Assembly: GCF_009760925.1 (NCBI RefSeq)
Contig: NZ_VRLV01000004.1
Location: 436,308 to 500,307, forward strand
Length of the DNA: 64,000 bases
Direction of reading: 5' to 3'
Source of the DNA: Nonomuraea typhae
Lineage (GTDB): Bacteria > Actinomycetota > Actinomycetes > Streptosporangiales > Streptosporangiaceae
In this document: piece after piece, positions 7,833-14,470 of the stretch
Layout: each line of letters starts with the position of its first letter
How positions within the stretch are numbered: the first letter of the stretch is position 1
The notes under the pieces: generated by a model
The model's input: only the letters and a program-made list of their open reading frames with translations
Told to the model about the DNA's origin: nothing
The model's database searches: none
Program-made: the position numbers and the translations under genes

Positions 7833-8840
7833 TCACAGCGGGACGAAGGCGGGCCGCCGGTCGATGCGGGCGCGGTCGGCGGCCGAGCCGAAGTGGTAGT
7901 CGATCTTCCTGGTGGCCTCGGCCCACTCGCGCATGGTCCGCACCGGGCCGAGCGTCTCGACCACGAACGGGTCGTGCCAGCGTTCGACCGCGCGCCGCCA
8001 CAGCTCGGCGGGGGAGTCGGTGAGCAGGTTGCCGACCGTGCCCTCGTAGGCCGGCATCGCCCGCACCGCGCCGTCGGGCTCGATCTGCAGCGCGGGGAAG
8101 AAGCAGCCCGCGCGGATGCGGTCCGGGTGCATCTGCAGGGCGAGGTTGTCGGTGGCGGTGACGTGCACCGAGGACGGGACCAGCCCGCGCAGCCGCTCGC
8201 CGTACGCGGGGTCGCCGAGCGTCGTGACCTGCTCGTCCGTGAGCAGCTCGCGCTCGGCGAAGCCGGTACGGCTGGCCAGCCCCTCGGGCACGACGGCGCC
8301 GAAGGAGACGAAGTCCAGCCCGGGGAAGCGCGGCACCAGCTCGGTGCACATCTGCTCGACCTGGTGGACGTTGCTGCGCACCACGACGCAGTCGATGCCG
8401 AAGGTCATCGCGGAGCCGTCGAGCATGGCCAGGGCATCCATCGCCCGGTCGAAGGAGCCGCGCCGCCCCCGGACGCGGTCGTGGACGCCGGCGGTGGCCC
8501 CGTCCACGCTGACGCTGACCCGGAAGAAGGCGCGGGCGAGGTCGTCCAGCATCTCCGGGCGCAGCGTCCACCCGCCGGTGAACAACGCCACCTTGATCCC
8601 GGCCGCGGTCATCCGCGCGGTCACCTCGAACAGCTCCTTGACCAGCAGCGGCTCGCCGCCGGCGATCGAGATCCCGTAGGGGCGCATCGCGGCGATGGCG
8701 TCGGCCATGCGCAGCAGGTCGTCGCGGCGCAGCTGGCGGCTGGGCCGCCGCCCGGACTCCGAGTAGCAGTGCACGCAGCGCAGCGGGCAGGCGTAGGTGA
8801 TGTCCCAGATGATCTCGAGGGGGCGGTCGGGGATGGTCAC
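7833..8840 (-). CDS. Radical SAM enzyme with degenerate SPASM-like C-terminus, RiPP maturase candidate
   Basis: ITYACPLRCVHC carries the CX3CX2C motif (Cys18, Cys22, Cys25) that holds the SAM-cleaving [4Fe-4S] cluster, followed by the SAM-binding GGEP (ISIAGGEPLL). The C-terminal region GCFFPALQIEPDGAVRAMP resembles a SPASM/twitch domain (CxxG...DGxVxPC) but only one of the usual cysteines remains, so an auxiliary cluster may be absent. The family includes PqqE, MftC and sactipeptide synthases, which modify ribosomal peptides. Start is GTG at 8840, overlapping the P450 stop (GTGA). Position downstream of the precursor and P450 genes argues for action on the same peptide; the chemistry cannot be predicted. 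Confidence 0.85.
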   Translation of the reverse strand: MTIPDRPLEIIWDITYACPLRCVHCYSESGRRPSRQLRRDDLLRMADAIAAMRPYGISIAGGEPLLVKELFEVTARMTAAGIKVALFTGGWTLRPEMLDDLARAFFRVSVSVDGATAGVHDRVRGRRGSFDRAMDALAMLDGSAMTFGIDCVVVRSNVHQVEQMCTELVPRFPGLDFVSFGAVVPEGLASRTGFAERELLTDEQVTTLGDPAYGERLRGLVPSSVHVTATDNLALQMHPDRIRAGCFFPALQIEPDGAVRAMPAYEGTVGNLLTDSPAELWRRAVERWHDPFVVETLGPVRTMREWAEATRKIDYHFGSAADRARIDRRPAFVPL

Positions 8841-9976
8841 GTGGGTTCTCCGGGCTCGAGGATGACGAGCTGCCGCTTGGTGCCCGCGCGGACCGGGCGC
8901 GGGCCCTGGTCGGCGGCCAGCCGCAGACGGGGGAAGCGCCGGGTGAGCGTCCCGACGGCCACCCGGGCCTCGGCCCTGGCCAGCGCCGCGCCCAGGCAGT
9001 GCCGGTGGCCGAAGCCGAAGGCCAGGTGCGGGTTGTCGGCGCGGCCGGGCAGGAAGGCGTCGGGGTCGGCGAAGCGGTCCGGGTCCCGGTTGACCGCGGT
9101 GAGCACGCAGTGGACGCCGCTGCCCTCCGGCAGTTCCACGCCGCCGATCTCCAGGTCCTCTTTGACGTACCTCGAGGACAGGGCGGTCGGGGTGACGAAC
9201 CTCAGCAGTTCCTCGACCGTGCCGTCCAGGCGCGAGGGGTCCTCGGCGAGCATGCTCCAGTGGGCCAGGAGGAGCGGCAGGCCCTCGGTGAACAGGCGGG
9301 TCACCGGCCGGTGACCGGCGATGAGCACCAGCCGGACGGCCGAGAGCACGTCGCGCGGGTCTCCGTCCGCCATGGCGCTGATCAGGTCGTCCCGGGGGCG
9401 GGCCCGGCGCTCGGCGATGAGGTCCTCGAGGTAGGCGGCCATGGCCACGCCCGCGCTCTCGGTGACCACGGTGCCCGCCCCCGCCTCGGCGACCCAGCCG
9501 AAGACGTAGTCGCGGATGTAGTGGCGGCCGTCCCGCGGCACGCCGAGCAGCTCACACAGCACGGCGACGGGGAACGGGCGGGAGAAGGCGGCGATGATGT
9601 CGGCGGGCTCGTCCACCGGCATGGCGTCGAGCAGGACGTCGGCCTCGCGCTGGATGCGCGGCAGCAGGCCGGCGACCCGGCGCGGCGTGAGCTGCCGGGA
9701 GATCATCCTGCGCAGCCTGGCATGCTGCTCGCTGGGCAGGAAGAACAGGTCCTCCTCGTCGGCCAGCTCCTTCTCCGGACCCTTGGCCTGAGGCGCCTCG
9801 CCGCGCAGGCGCGGGTCGACCAGCGCCTTGGCGGCCGACTCGTGACAGGTCAGGATCCAGCCGGGCTCCCGGCCGCCCATGTTGACGTGGTGCAGCGGGC
9901 CGGATTCGCGCAGCGCGCGCAGCGCCTGCGGATCACGCAGCATCTCGACGCTGACGAGGGGCAAACTACTGTCCAT
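8837..9976 (-). CDS. Cytochrome P450 (first of three RiPP-cluster P450s)
   Basis: A 379-residue bacterial class I-type P450. Seen: C-helix HARLRRMISRQLTPRR, K-helix ExxR in EELLRFVTP, and the heme-ligand loop FGFGHRHCLGAALA with the axial cysteine. The I-helix, normally AGxE/DTT, reads AGHRPVT: the acid and alcohol that protonate the iron-peroxo intermediate are replaced by Arg and Pro. The N-terminus (ALRALRESGPLHHVNMGG) is very similar to the other two P450s here, so they are paralogues. Start ATG 9976 has GGAAGGG upstream. It is the first gene after the precursor and its hairpin. Redox partners are not encoded in the window. Confidence 0.92.
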   Translation of the reverse strand: MDSSLPLVSVEMLRDPQALRALRESGPLHHVNMGGREPGWILTCHESAAKALVDPRLRGEAPQAKGPEKELADEEDLFFLPSEQHARLRRMISRQLTPRRVAGLLPRIQREADVLLDAMPVDEPADIIAAFSRPFPVAVLCELLGVPRDGRHYIRDYVFGWVAEAGAGTVVTESAGVAMAAYLEDLIAERRARPRDDLISAMADGDPRDVLSAVRLVLIAGHRPVTRLFTEGLPLLLAHWSMLAEDPSRLDGTVEELLRFVTPTALSSRYVKEDLEIGGVELPEGSGVHCVLTAVNRDPDRFADPDAFLPGRADNPHLAFGFGHRHCLGAALARAEARVAVGTLTRRFPRLRLAADQGPRPVRAGTKRQLVILEPGEPT

Positions 9977-9995
9977 GGAAAACCCTTCCGTGGTC

Positions 9996-10028
9996 GGCGC
10001 CGGGGATCGCTGTCCGATCCCCGGCGCC
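9996..10028 (-). terminator. 14-bp perfect hairpin between precursor and P450: candidate attenuator
   Basis: GGCGCCGGGGATCG at 9996-10009 pairs perfectly with CGATCCCCGGCGCC at 10015-10028 around a 5-base loop. It lies 8 bases past the precursor stop codon, and TTTT follows about 14 bases later on the transcript. I infer a partial terminator or 3' stabiliser, which would let the precursor transcript exceed that of the downstream enzymes, a common arrangement after RiPP structural genes. Confidence 0.75.
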
Positions 10029-10036
10029 GTTCGTCA

Positions 10037-10135
10037 TCAGCAGGTGCCTGCGTACGACGTGACGTGGCTGTAGCACGGGTGCGCCGTCAGCGCCTTGGGG
10101 GCGTTGAGAGCCTGAAGCTCGAGGACGAATGCCAT
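10037..10135 (-). CDS. RiPP precursor peptide, class III lanthipeptide-like, 32 aa
   Basis: The peptide opens MAFVLELQALNAP and ends HPCYSHVTSYAGTC. The LELQ motif in the leader matches the hydrophobic-L-x-L-Q motif that class III LanKC enzymes recognise. The C-terminal part has two cysteines (Cys21, and the last residue Cys32), dehydratable Thr17, Ser23, Thr26, Ser27 and Thr31, and tyrosines 22 and 28 that P450s could crosslink. Thr17-x3-Cys21 could form a methyllanthionine; Ser23 or Ser27 with Cys32 a second ring; a canonical Ser-x2-Ser labionin motif is not exact. The gene starts 5 bases after the LanKC stop, with a consensus Shine-Dalgarno inside the LanKC 3' end. Too short for routine gene callers, so easily missed. 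No known lanthipeptide with this core is recognised. Confidence 0.9.
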   Translation of the reverse strand: MAFVLELQALNAPKALTAHPCYSHVTSYAGTC

Positions 10136-10140
10136 GGGGT

Positions 10141-12654
10141 TCACCTCCTTCTGGTGCCTTCGACCGCGGGGATCCGCAGGTCGAGGGCGGGGATGACCGA
10201 CGCGTTCCGGTCGAACGCGACGCCTAGGGCGGCAAGCACGCCCGCCGTGCCCGTGGCCAGGTCCATGGACAGGCGCAGCAACTGGTTGCCGGGGAAGGCC
10301 AGATGGCCCTGGTAGGAGAGCGCGTGCCAGGCGAGCCTGCGCACGTGGTCGTGGATGACCGGCCGGTCCTCGGCCAGGCCCAGGTAGTGGAGGGCGGCGA
10401 TGGTCCCGGCCCGGCCCATGAACAGGAACGGGTGCCGGACGAACGGCGCCCGGCAGGACGTGCGGGCGCCGGCGACGACCTCGGCGAAGCCGGGCTCCTC
10501 GCGCACGGCGAGGTACTGGGCCAGGACCACGGCCAGGCCGCTGCTGCCGGTGCCCAGGTAGGCGTGGTAGCGGTTCTCCTCCAGCAGCTGGAAACCGCCG
10601 TCGGGCAGCACCCGGCCACGCTCGACCGCGCGGCGCAGGGCGAGCAGCGCGCGGTCGAGATGGAGTTCCCGGCCGGTTTCCGCGTGCAGCCGCAGGAAGT
10701 AGTGGGCGACGCCGGTCAGCCCGTGCTGCAGGCCGCCGCGCTCGCAGCCCTCGAGCCCGGCGGCGAGCCGGTCGCCGAGCCGGGCCGCGCCGTCCAGGTC
10801 GCCGAAGTGCAGCAGGCTCAGCCCCGCTCCGGCCAGGCCGCCGTGAATGCCCGGGGTCAGCAGGCCGTCCTCGGTGGCCCTGGCGCGGGCCAGCGTCTCC
10901 ATCGCCTCCTCGCGGCGGCCGAGCTCGTCCAGGACGACGGCCACGCCGTGCAGCCCGTCCAGCAGGCCGGGACGCGGCTCGGCTTGCCGGGTGGTGGTGA
11001 CGAGCCAGTCCAGGTGCTCCTCCGGGGCGGGCACGCCCGCCGTACGCAGGGCCCAGAGCACTCCGGCGGCGCCGTGCGCGACGGTGTGGCCGCCGGTGAC
11101 GAACTGCCGCGGGTCGCCCGGATAGAGCCGGTCCCGGCGCTCGGGAGTCGCGCTGGCCAGGATGCCCGCGGCGATCGAGTCCCTGAGCGGCTCCCAGCCG
11201 GGTTCGGCGAAGAGCGCGGCCTTCTGATCCGTGCCGGCCGTCAGGCCGAACTGCCGCACCATCCGCGGCCCGAAGCCCTGAGGCAGCGGGAAGTGCTCGG
11301 TGATGACGCCGGTGAGCGCGGCGAGCTTGACCCGGTCGCGATCCTGCAGCGGCGAGATGGGCAGGAAGACCCACTGGCGCAGGCAGTTCATCACGTACTG
11401 GTCGGCCGCGCGCCCGCGCAGCCCGGCGGGCGCGGCGAACCCCGGCGCCGCCAGCCCCGCCCCCTGCGGGTCGGCGAGGTCACAGGCGATCTCGAAGTCG
11501 ACGAGCGCCACCCGGCCGTCCGGGCGCACGATGACGTTGCCCGGATGCAGGTCGCCGTAGCGCACACCCCGCGCGTGCACGGCCATGAGCGCCTGGTCCA
11601 CCTTGGCCAGCACGTCGATCGCCCACCGCGCGTAGGCGGCGGCGTCCTCGGGCGCCGGGTCGGGACCCACCAGCGGGTACCGGTCGAAGACCTCCTCCAT
11701 CAGGGTCTTGCCCTCGATGTACTCCTCCACGAGGAAGTGGTGCTCCCAGATCACCCGGTAGTCCAGGACCCGCGGCACGCAGTCCAGGCCCTCCAGCCGC
11801 CTCAGCATGTCGCGCTCGCGGCCCAGCCGGGTCACGGCGTCCATGCCCTCGCCGTCCAGCCCCGCGTGTGGACGGCCCTCCGACAACACCACGTACCCCC
11901 CGGACCCCTTGTCACGGGCCAGGTACACGCCGCCGCCGTTGGAGAAGTGCAGCGGCCGCTCGATCTGGTAGGGGAACTGCTCCGCGCCGCCCTCGCCCCG
12001 CCTGGCCAGCGCCTCCCGCAGCACCTCGGGCACCTCCGCCCACGCCGGCACGGTGAAGGCGGGCGAGCGGTCGTCGGGCACCAGCTCGCCGTCCGGCGTC
12101 CGGACCGCGTACACGGTCTCGCCGTCCGGGCCGAGATAGGTCATCGGCTTGAACGCGCCGTAGCGCACGTATACGGGGGCGCCGCCGTACCTCAGGTCCG
12201 TGAGCACGTACGGCCCGGCGAAGCCGTCCAGCAGCTTGTCCAGCTCGGGCAGCACGCGGCTCAGCTCGGCGACGTCCACCGGGTAGAGGGCCAGCAGCTT
12301 GCCGCTGCCGCCGCGGTCGGCGTACTTGCTGTTGAGCAGCCGCACGGCCGCCCCGCTCCGGAGGAACTTCACCGCGATCCGGTGCTCCAGGCAGTAGTCC
12401 ACGACCAGGTCCACGACGCGCTCGGCGTCGCCGGCGGTGGCCGAGACATGGATCTTCCAGCCCTGGTCGGGCAGGTCCACGCCGGGCGGGCGCAGCACGA
12501 CCCAGAGGTCGCGCTCGGTGGCGCTCCAGCCGTCCGGCAGCGGCCGGGTCCCGGCGGCGAACCGGCTGCGGCCGTCGGGGATGCGCGACGGCGGTTCGAA
12601 GAACAGCGGGTCCGCCTGGCAGAAGGAGAGCAGCTGAGGGATGGTCGCGTCCAT
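10141..12654 (-). CDS. Class III lanthionine synthetase (lyase-kinase-cyclase), LanKC
   Basis: An 837-aa trifunctional enzyme that phosphorylates Ser/Thr of the precursor, eliminates phosphate and closes thioether rings. N-terminal lyase region (about 1-200) includes WKIHVSATAGDAERVVD and VKFLRSG. The kinase (about 225-500) has the catalytic loop GDLHPGN at 367-373 and DFEIA at 386-390. The LanC-like domain (about 510-837) has LGTGSSGLA and FMGRAGTIAAL where zinc-binding cyclases have WCxG and CHG; the missing Cys/His ligands mark class III. Odd: the beta-3 strand reads VVLSEGRPHAG, with Ser258 where related synthetases usually have the ATP-binding Lys (from memory). It lies 11 bases downstream of the P450 fusion gene and its 3' end carries the precursor ribosome-binding site. 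Confidence 0.93.
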   Translation of the reverse strand: MDATIPQLLSFCQADPLFFEPPSRIPDGRSRFAAGTRPLPDGWSATERDLWVVLRPPGVDLPDQGWKIHVSATAGDAERVVDLVVDYCLEHRIAVKFLRSGAAVRLLNSKYADRGGSGKLLALYPVDVAELSRVLPELDKLLDGFAGPYVLTDLRYGGAPVYVRYGAFKPMTYLGPDGETVYAVRTPDGELVPDDRSPAFTVPAWAEVPEVLREALARRGEGGAEQFPYQIERPLHFSNGGGVYLARDKGSGGYVVLSEGRPHAGLDGEGMDAVTRLGRERDMLRRLEGLDCVPRVLDYRVIWEHHFLVEEYIEGKTLMEEVFDRYPLVGPDPAPEDAAAYARWAIDVLAKVDQALMAVHARGVRYGDLHPGNVIVRPDGRVALVDFEIACDLADPQGAGLAAPGFAAPAGLRGRAADQYVMNCLRQWVFLPISPLQDRDRVKLAALTGVITEHFPLPQGFGPRMVRQFGLTAGTDQKAALFAEPGWEPLRDSIAAGILASATPERRDRLYPGDPRQFVTGGHTVAHGAAGVLWALRTAGVPAPEEHLDWLVTTTRQAEPRPGLLDGLHGVAVVLDELGRREEAMETLARARATEDGLLTPGIHGGLAGAGLSLLHFGDLDGAARLGDRLAAGLEGCERGGLQHGLTGVAHYFLRLHAETGRELHLDRALLALRRAVERGRVLPDGGFQLLEENRYHAYLGTGSSGLAVVLAQYLAVREEPGFAEVVAGARTSCRAPFVRHPFLFMGRAGTIAALHYLGLAEDRPVIHDHVRRLAWHALSYQGHLAFPGNQLLRLSMDLATGTAGVLAALGVAFDRNASVIPALDLRIPAVEGTRRR
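10143..10152 (-). promoter_or_regulatory. Consensus Shine-Dalgarno for the precursor gene
   Basis: AGAAGGAGGT, fully complementary to the 16S 3' end, is embedded in the last codons and stop of the LanKC gene, 7 bases from the precursor ATG. Neighbouring genes have much weaker sites. It fixes the precursor start and indicates very high translation. Confidence 0.9.
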
Positions 12655-12665
12655 GGGGCGGGCTC

Positions 12666-14189
12666 CTAGCGCGGGCGGAGGACGACGGGGAGTTCCAGCA
12701 GGTAGCGCACGCGGCTCTGCCGGTAGTGCAGGTCCCTGGCGTCCTGGGTGAGGTCCATGCCGGGGAAGCGGCGGGCCAGGGTCAGCAGGGCGACCTGGGC
12801 CTGCGTCCTGGCCAGGGCGGCGCCCAGGCAGTGGTGGTGGCCGTGGCCGAAGGCCAGGTGCGGGTTGCGGGCGCGGCCGATGTCCAGCTCCTCGGGCTCG
12901 TCGAAGAAGGCCGGGTCGCGGTTGGCGGCCACCAGCGAGGCCGCCACGAGGTCGCCGCGCGGCAGGCGGGTGGCGCCGACCTCGACCGGGCAGGAGACGT
13001 TCCTGGCCAGGCCGACCGGGAACGGCGTGACGTACCGCAGCAGCTCCTCGACCGCGCTCTCGGCCAGGCCGGGCTCGGCCACCAGGCGTTTCCACCGCCG
13101 CCTGTCGCCTAGCAGCGCGGCCACGCCGTTGGCCAGCAGCGTCGTGGGCGCGCGGTGCCCGCCGACCATGAGCAACCGGCTCGCCGCGACCAGGTCGCCG
13201 GCGCACAGCCCGGGGCCCTCCGCGGCCACCACCCAGCCGAGCAGGTCGTCCCGGGGAACGGCGGCACGCTCGGCGATCAGCGCGCGCAGCCGCTCGTCGA
13301 TGTCCGGATGCGCCTGCGGTGGCACGGTGTTCATCCGCACCAGCAGCCAGTCGGCGATGTCGGCCCGGTCCGCCGCGGCGATGCCGAGCAGCTCGCACAG
13401 GACCACGATCGGCAGCGGCCGGGCGAAGGCGGCCACGAGATCGACCGGCTCGTCCACCGGCAGCGCGTCCAGCAGCTCGTCGCAGGCCCGCTGGATGCGC
13501 GGGCGCAGCGTCTCCATCCGCCGGGGCGTCAGGTGCTGGCCCACGAGCCTGCGCAGCCTGGCGTGCTCGGCCCCGTCGATCGTGACCAGGTCCTGCTCGC
13601 CGCGGTGCTCCAGGTCGCCCTGCAGGCGGAAGCCGGCCGTGATCTCCGTCTCGCTCACCAGCGCCGCGTCCCCGAGCGCCGCCGTGGTGGCCGCGTGCCC
13701 GGTGATGATCCACGAGGTGGCCACGCCCGGCGCGTTGACCCGATGGACCGGGCCCATCTCGCGCAGCTGCCGGATGACGTCCGGGTCGTTGAGCAGCACC
13801 GGCGTGAGCGCGGGCAGCCGCACCGGGCAGCTCGCCCGCCCTTCCGGCTCCAGGGCCGCCAGGAACGACGCCACGCTCCTGGGGTCGTCCTCGGCCAGCA
13901 CCAGCGCCGGGCAGCACAGGCCCGACGGGTCGAGCGCGTCGGGCGAGCCCACGGCCACGACCGCCGCCGCGCGCTCCGGGTGCAGATCGGCGAAGTCCAC
14001 CACGGCCGCGGCGGCCGCGCCGTACCCTAGGAGCACCGCGCGGGCCGGGCTGCCGGGCGCGGCGAGGCAGTCGGCGACCGCCTCGGCGCACGCGGCCCGG
14101 TCACCAGCGGGCGTCTCGTGCGTGCGGACCCGCCAGCCGTCGCGCACCGGCGGCGCCCCCGCGCCGAACACCACCAGGGTCCCCGTCAT
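12666..14189 (-). CDS. Degenerate alpha/beta-hydrolase-like domain fused to cytochrome P450
   Basis: Residues 1 to about 125 resemble half an alpha/beta-hydrolase: LVVFGAGAPP, then LLGYGAAAAAVVDFADLHPE followed by VVAVGSP and CPALVLAEDDP. The nucleophile elbow GxSxG reads GYGAA, with no serine, and the segment with the catalytic His is absent, so hydrolysis is unlikely. A full P450 follows (VLLNDPDVIRQLREMGPVHRV onward) with EHARLRRLVGQHLTPRR, EELLRYVTP and heme loop FGHGHHHCLGAAL. Its I-helix reads GGHRAPT, lacking the acid-alcohol pair. Start ATG 14189 was chosen for GGGAG upstream. It is the first gene of the leftward RiPP operon, divergent from the exporter. I infer the N-terminal domain serves for peptide binding or partner docking. 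Confidence 0.82.
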   Translation of the reverse strand: MTGTLVVFGAGAPPVRDGWRVRTHETPAGDRAACAEAVADCLAAPGSPARAVLLGYGAAAAAVVDFADLHPERAAAVVAVGSPDALDPSGLCCPALVLAEDDPRSVASFLAALEPEGRASCPVRLPALTPVLLNDPDVIRQLREMGPVHRVNAPGVATSWIITGHAATTAALGDAALVSETEITAGFRLQGDLEHRGEQDLVTIDGAEHARLRRLVGQHLTPRRMETLRPRIQRACDELLDALPVDEPVDLVAAFARPLPIVVLCELLGIAAADRADIADWLLVRMNTVPPQAHPDIDERLRALIAERAAVPRDDLLGWVVAAEGPGLCAGDLVAASRLLMVGGHRAPTTLLANGVAALLGDRRRWKRLVAEPGLAESAVEELLRYVTPFPVGLARNVSCPVEVGATRLPRGDLVAASLVAANRDPAFFDEPEELDIGRARNPHLAFGHGHHHCLGAALARTQAQVALLTLARRFPGMDLTQDARDLHYRQSRVRYLLELPVVLRPR

Positions 14190-14300
14190 CTGCGCTCCCT
14201 CACGTCCTCGTGCCGACAGCTCGAGGATGAACGGGCTGACTTGGATCGCCCTGGGAGATGGCTGCAAAACCCGTTCCATCCGCGTTCGCGCAGGTCAAGG

Positions 14301-14319
14301 GGTACGGCGGGGCCGTACC
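14301..14319. promoter_or_regulatory. Perfect palindrome in the divergent promoter region of the RiPP cluster
   Basis: GGTACGGC-ggg-GCCGTACC lies in the 281-base space (14190-14470) between the divergent P450-fusion and exporter genes. The rest of that space holds no credible gene. It is the natural place for an operator or activator site controlling both operons; the cognate regulator is not known, and SARP sites are usually direct rather than inverted repeats. Confidence 0.5.
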
Positions 14320-14470
14320 ACCATCGTCGTCGTCCCGGCAGGCGGAACCCGCGAGCCCGCCCGGAGCGCGAAACCGCAGTTCAGGCCGGGTTGCCGTGGT
14401 CGTCAAGCCGCTTCCAAGTCCGTCTTCCTACGCTGGCCAGCGGCGTCGCCCAGGGACAACCGGAGGACAC

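Noticed and set aside
10037..11374. Long frame reading into the precursor from within the LanKC gene
   Set aside because: It is the shadow frame of LanKC; the precursor has its own ATG with a consensus Shine-Dalgarno.
14190..14279. In-frame extension of the P450 fusion upstream of ATG 14189 containing PFILELSAR, which looks like a second LxLQ-type leader
   Set aside because: The nearby Val codon is GTC, not a start; no ribosome-binding site and no Cys-containing core follow. The match is short and sits in the divergent promoter.
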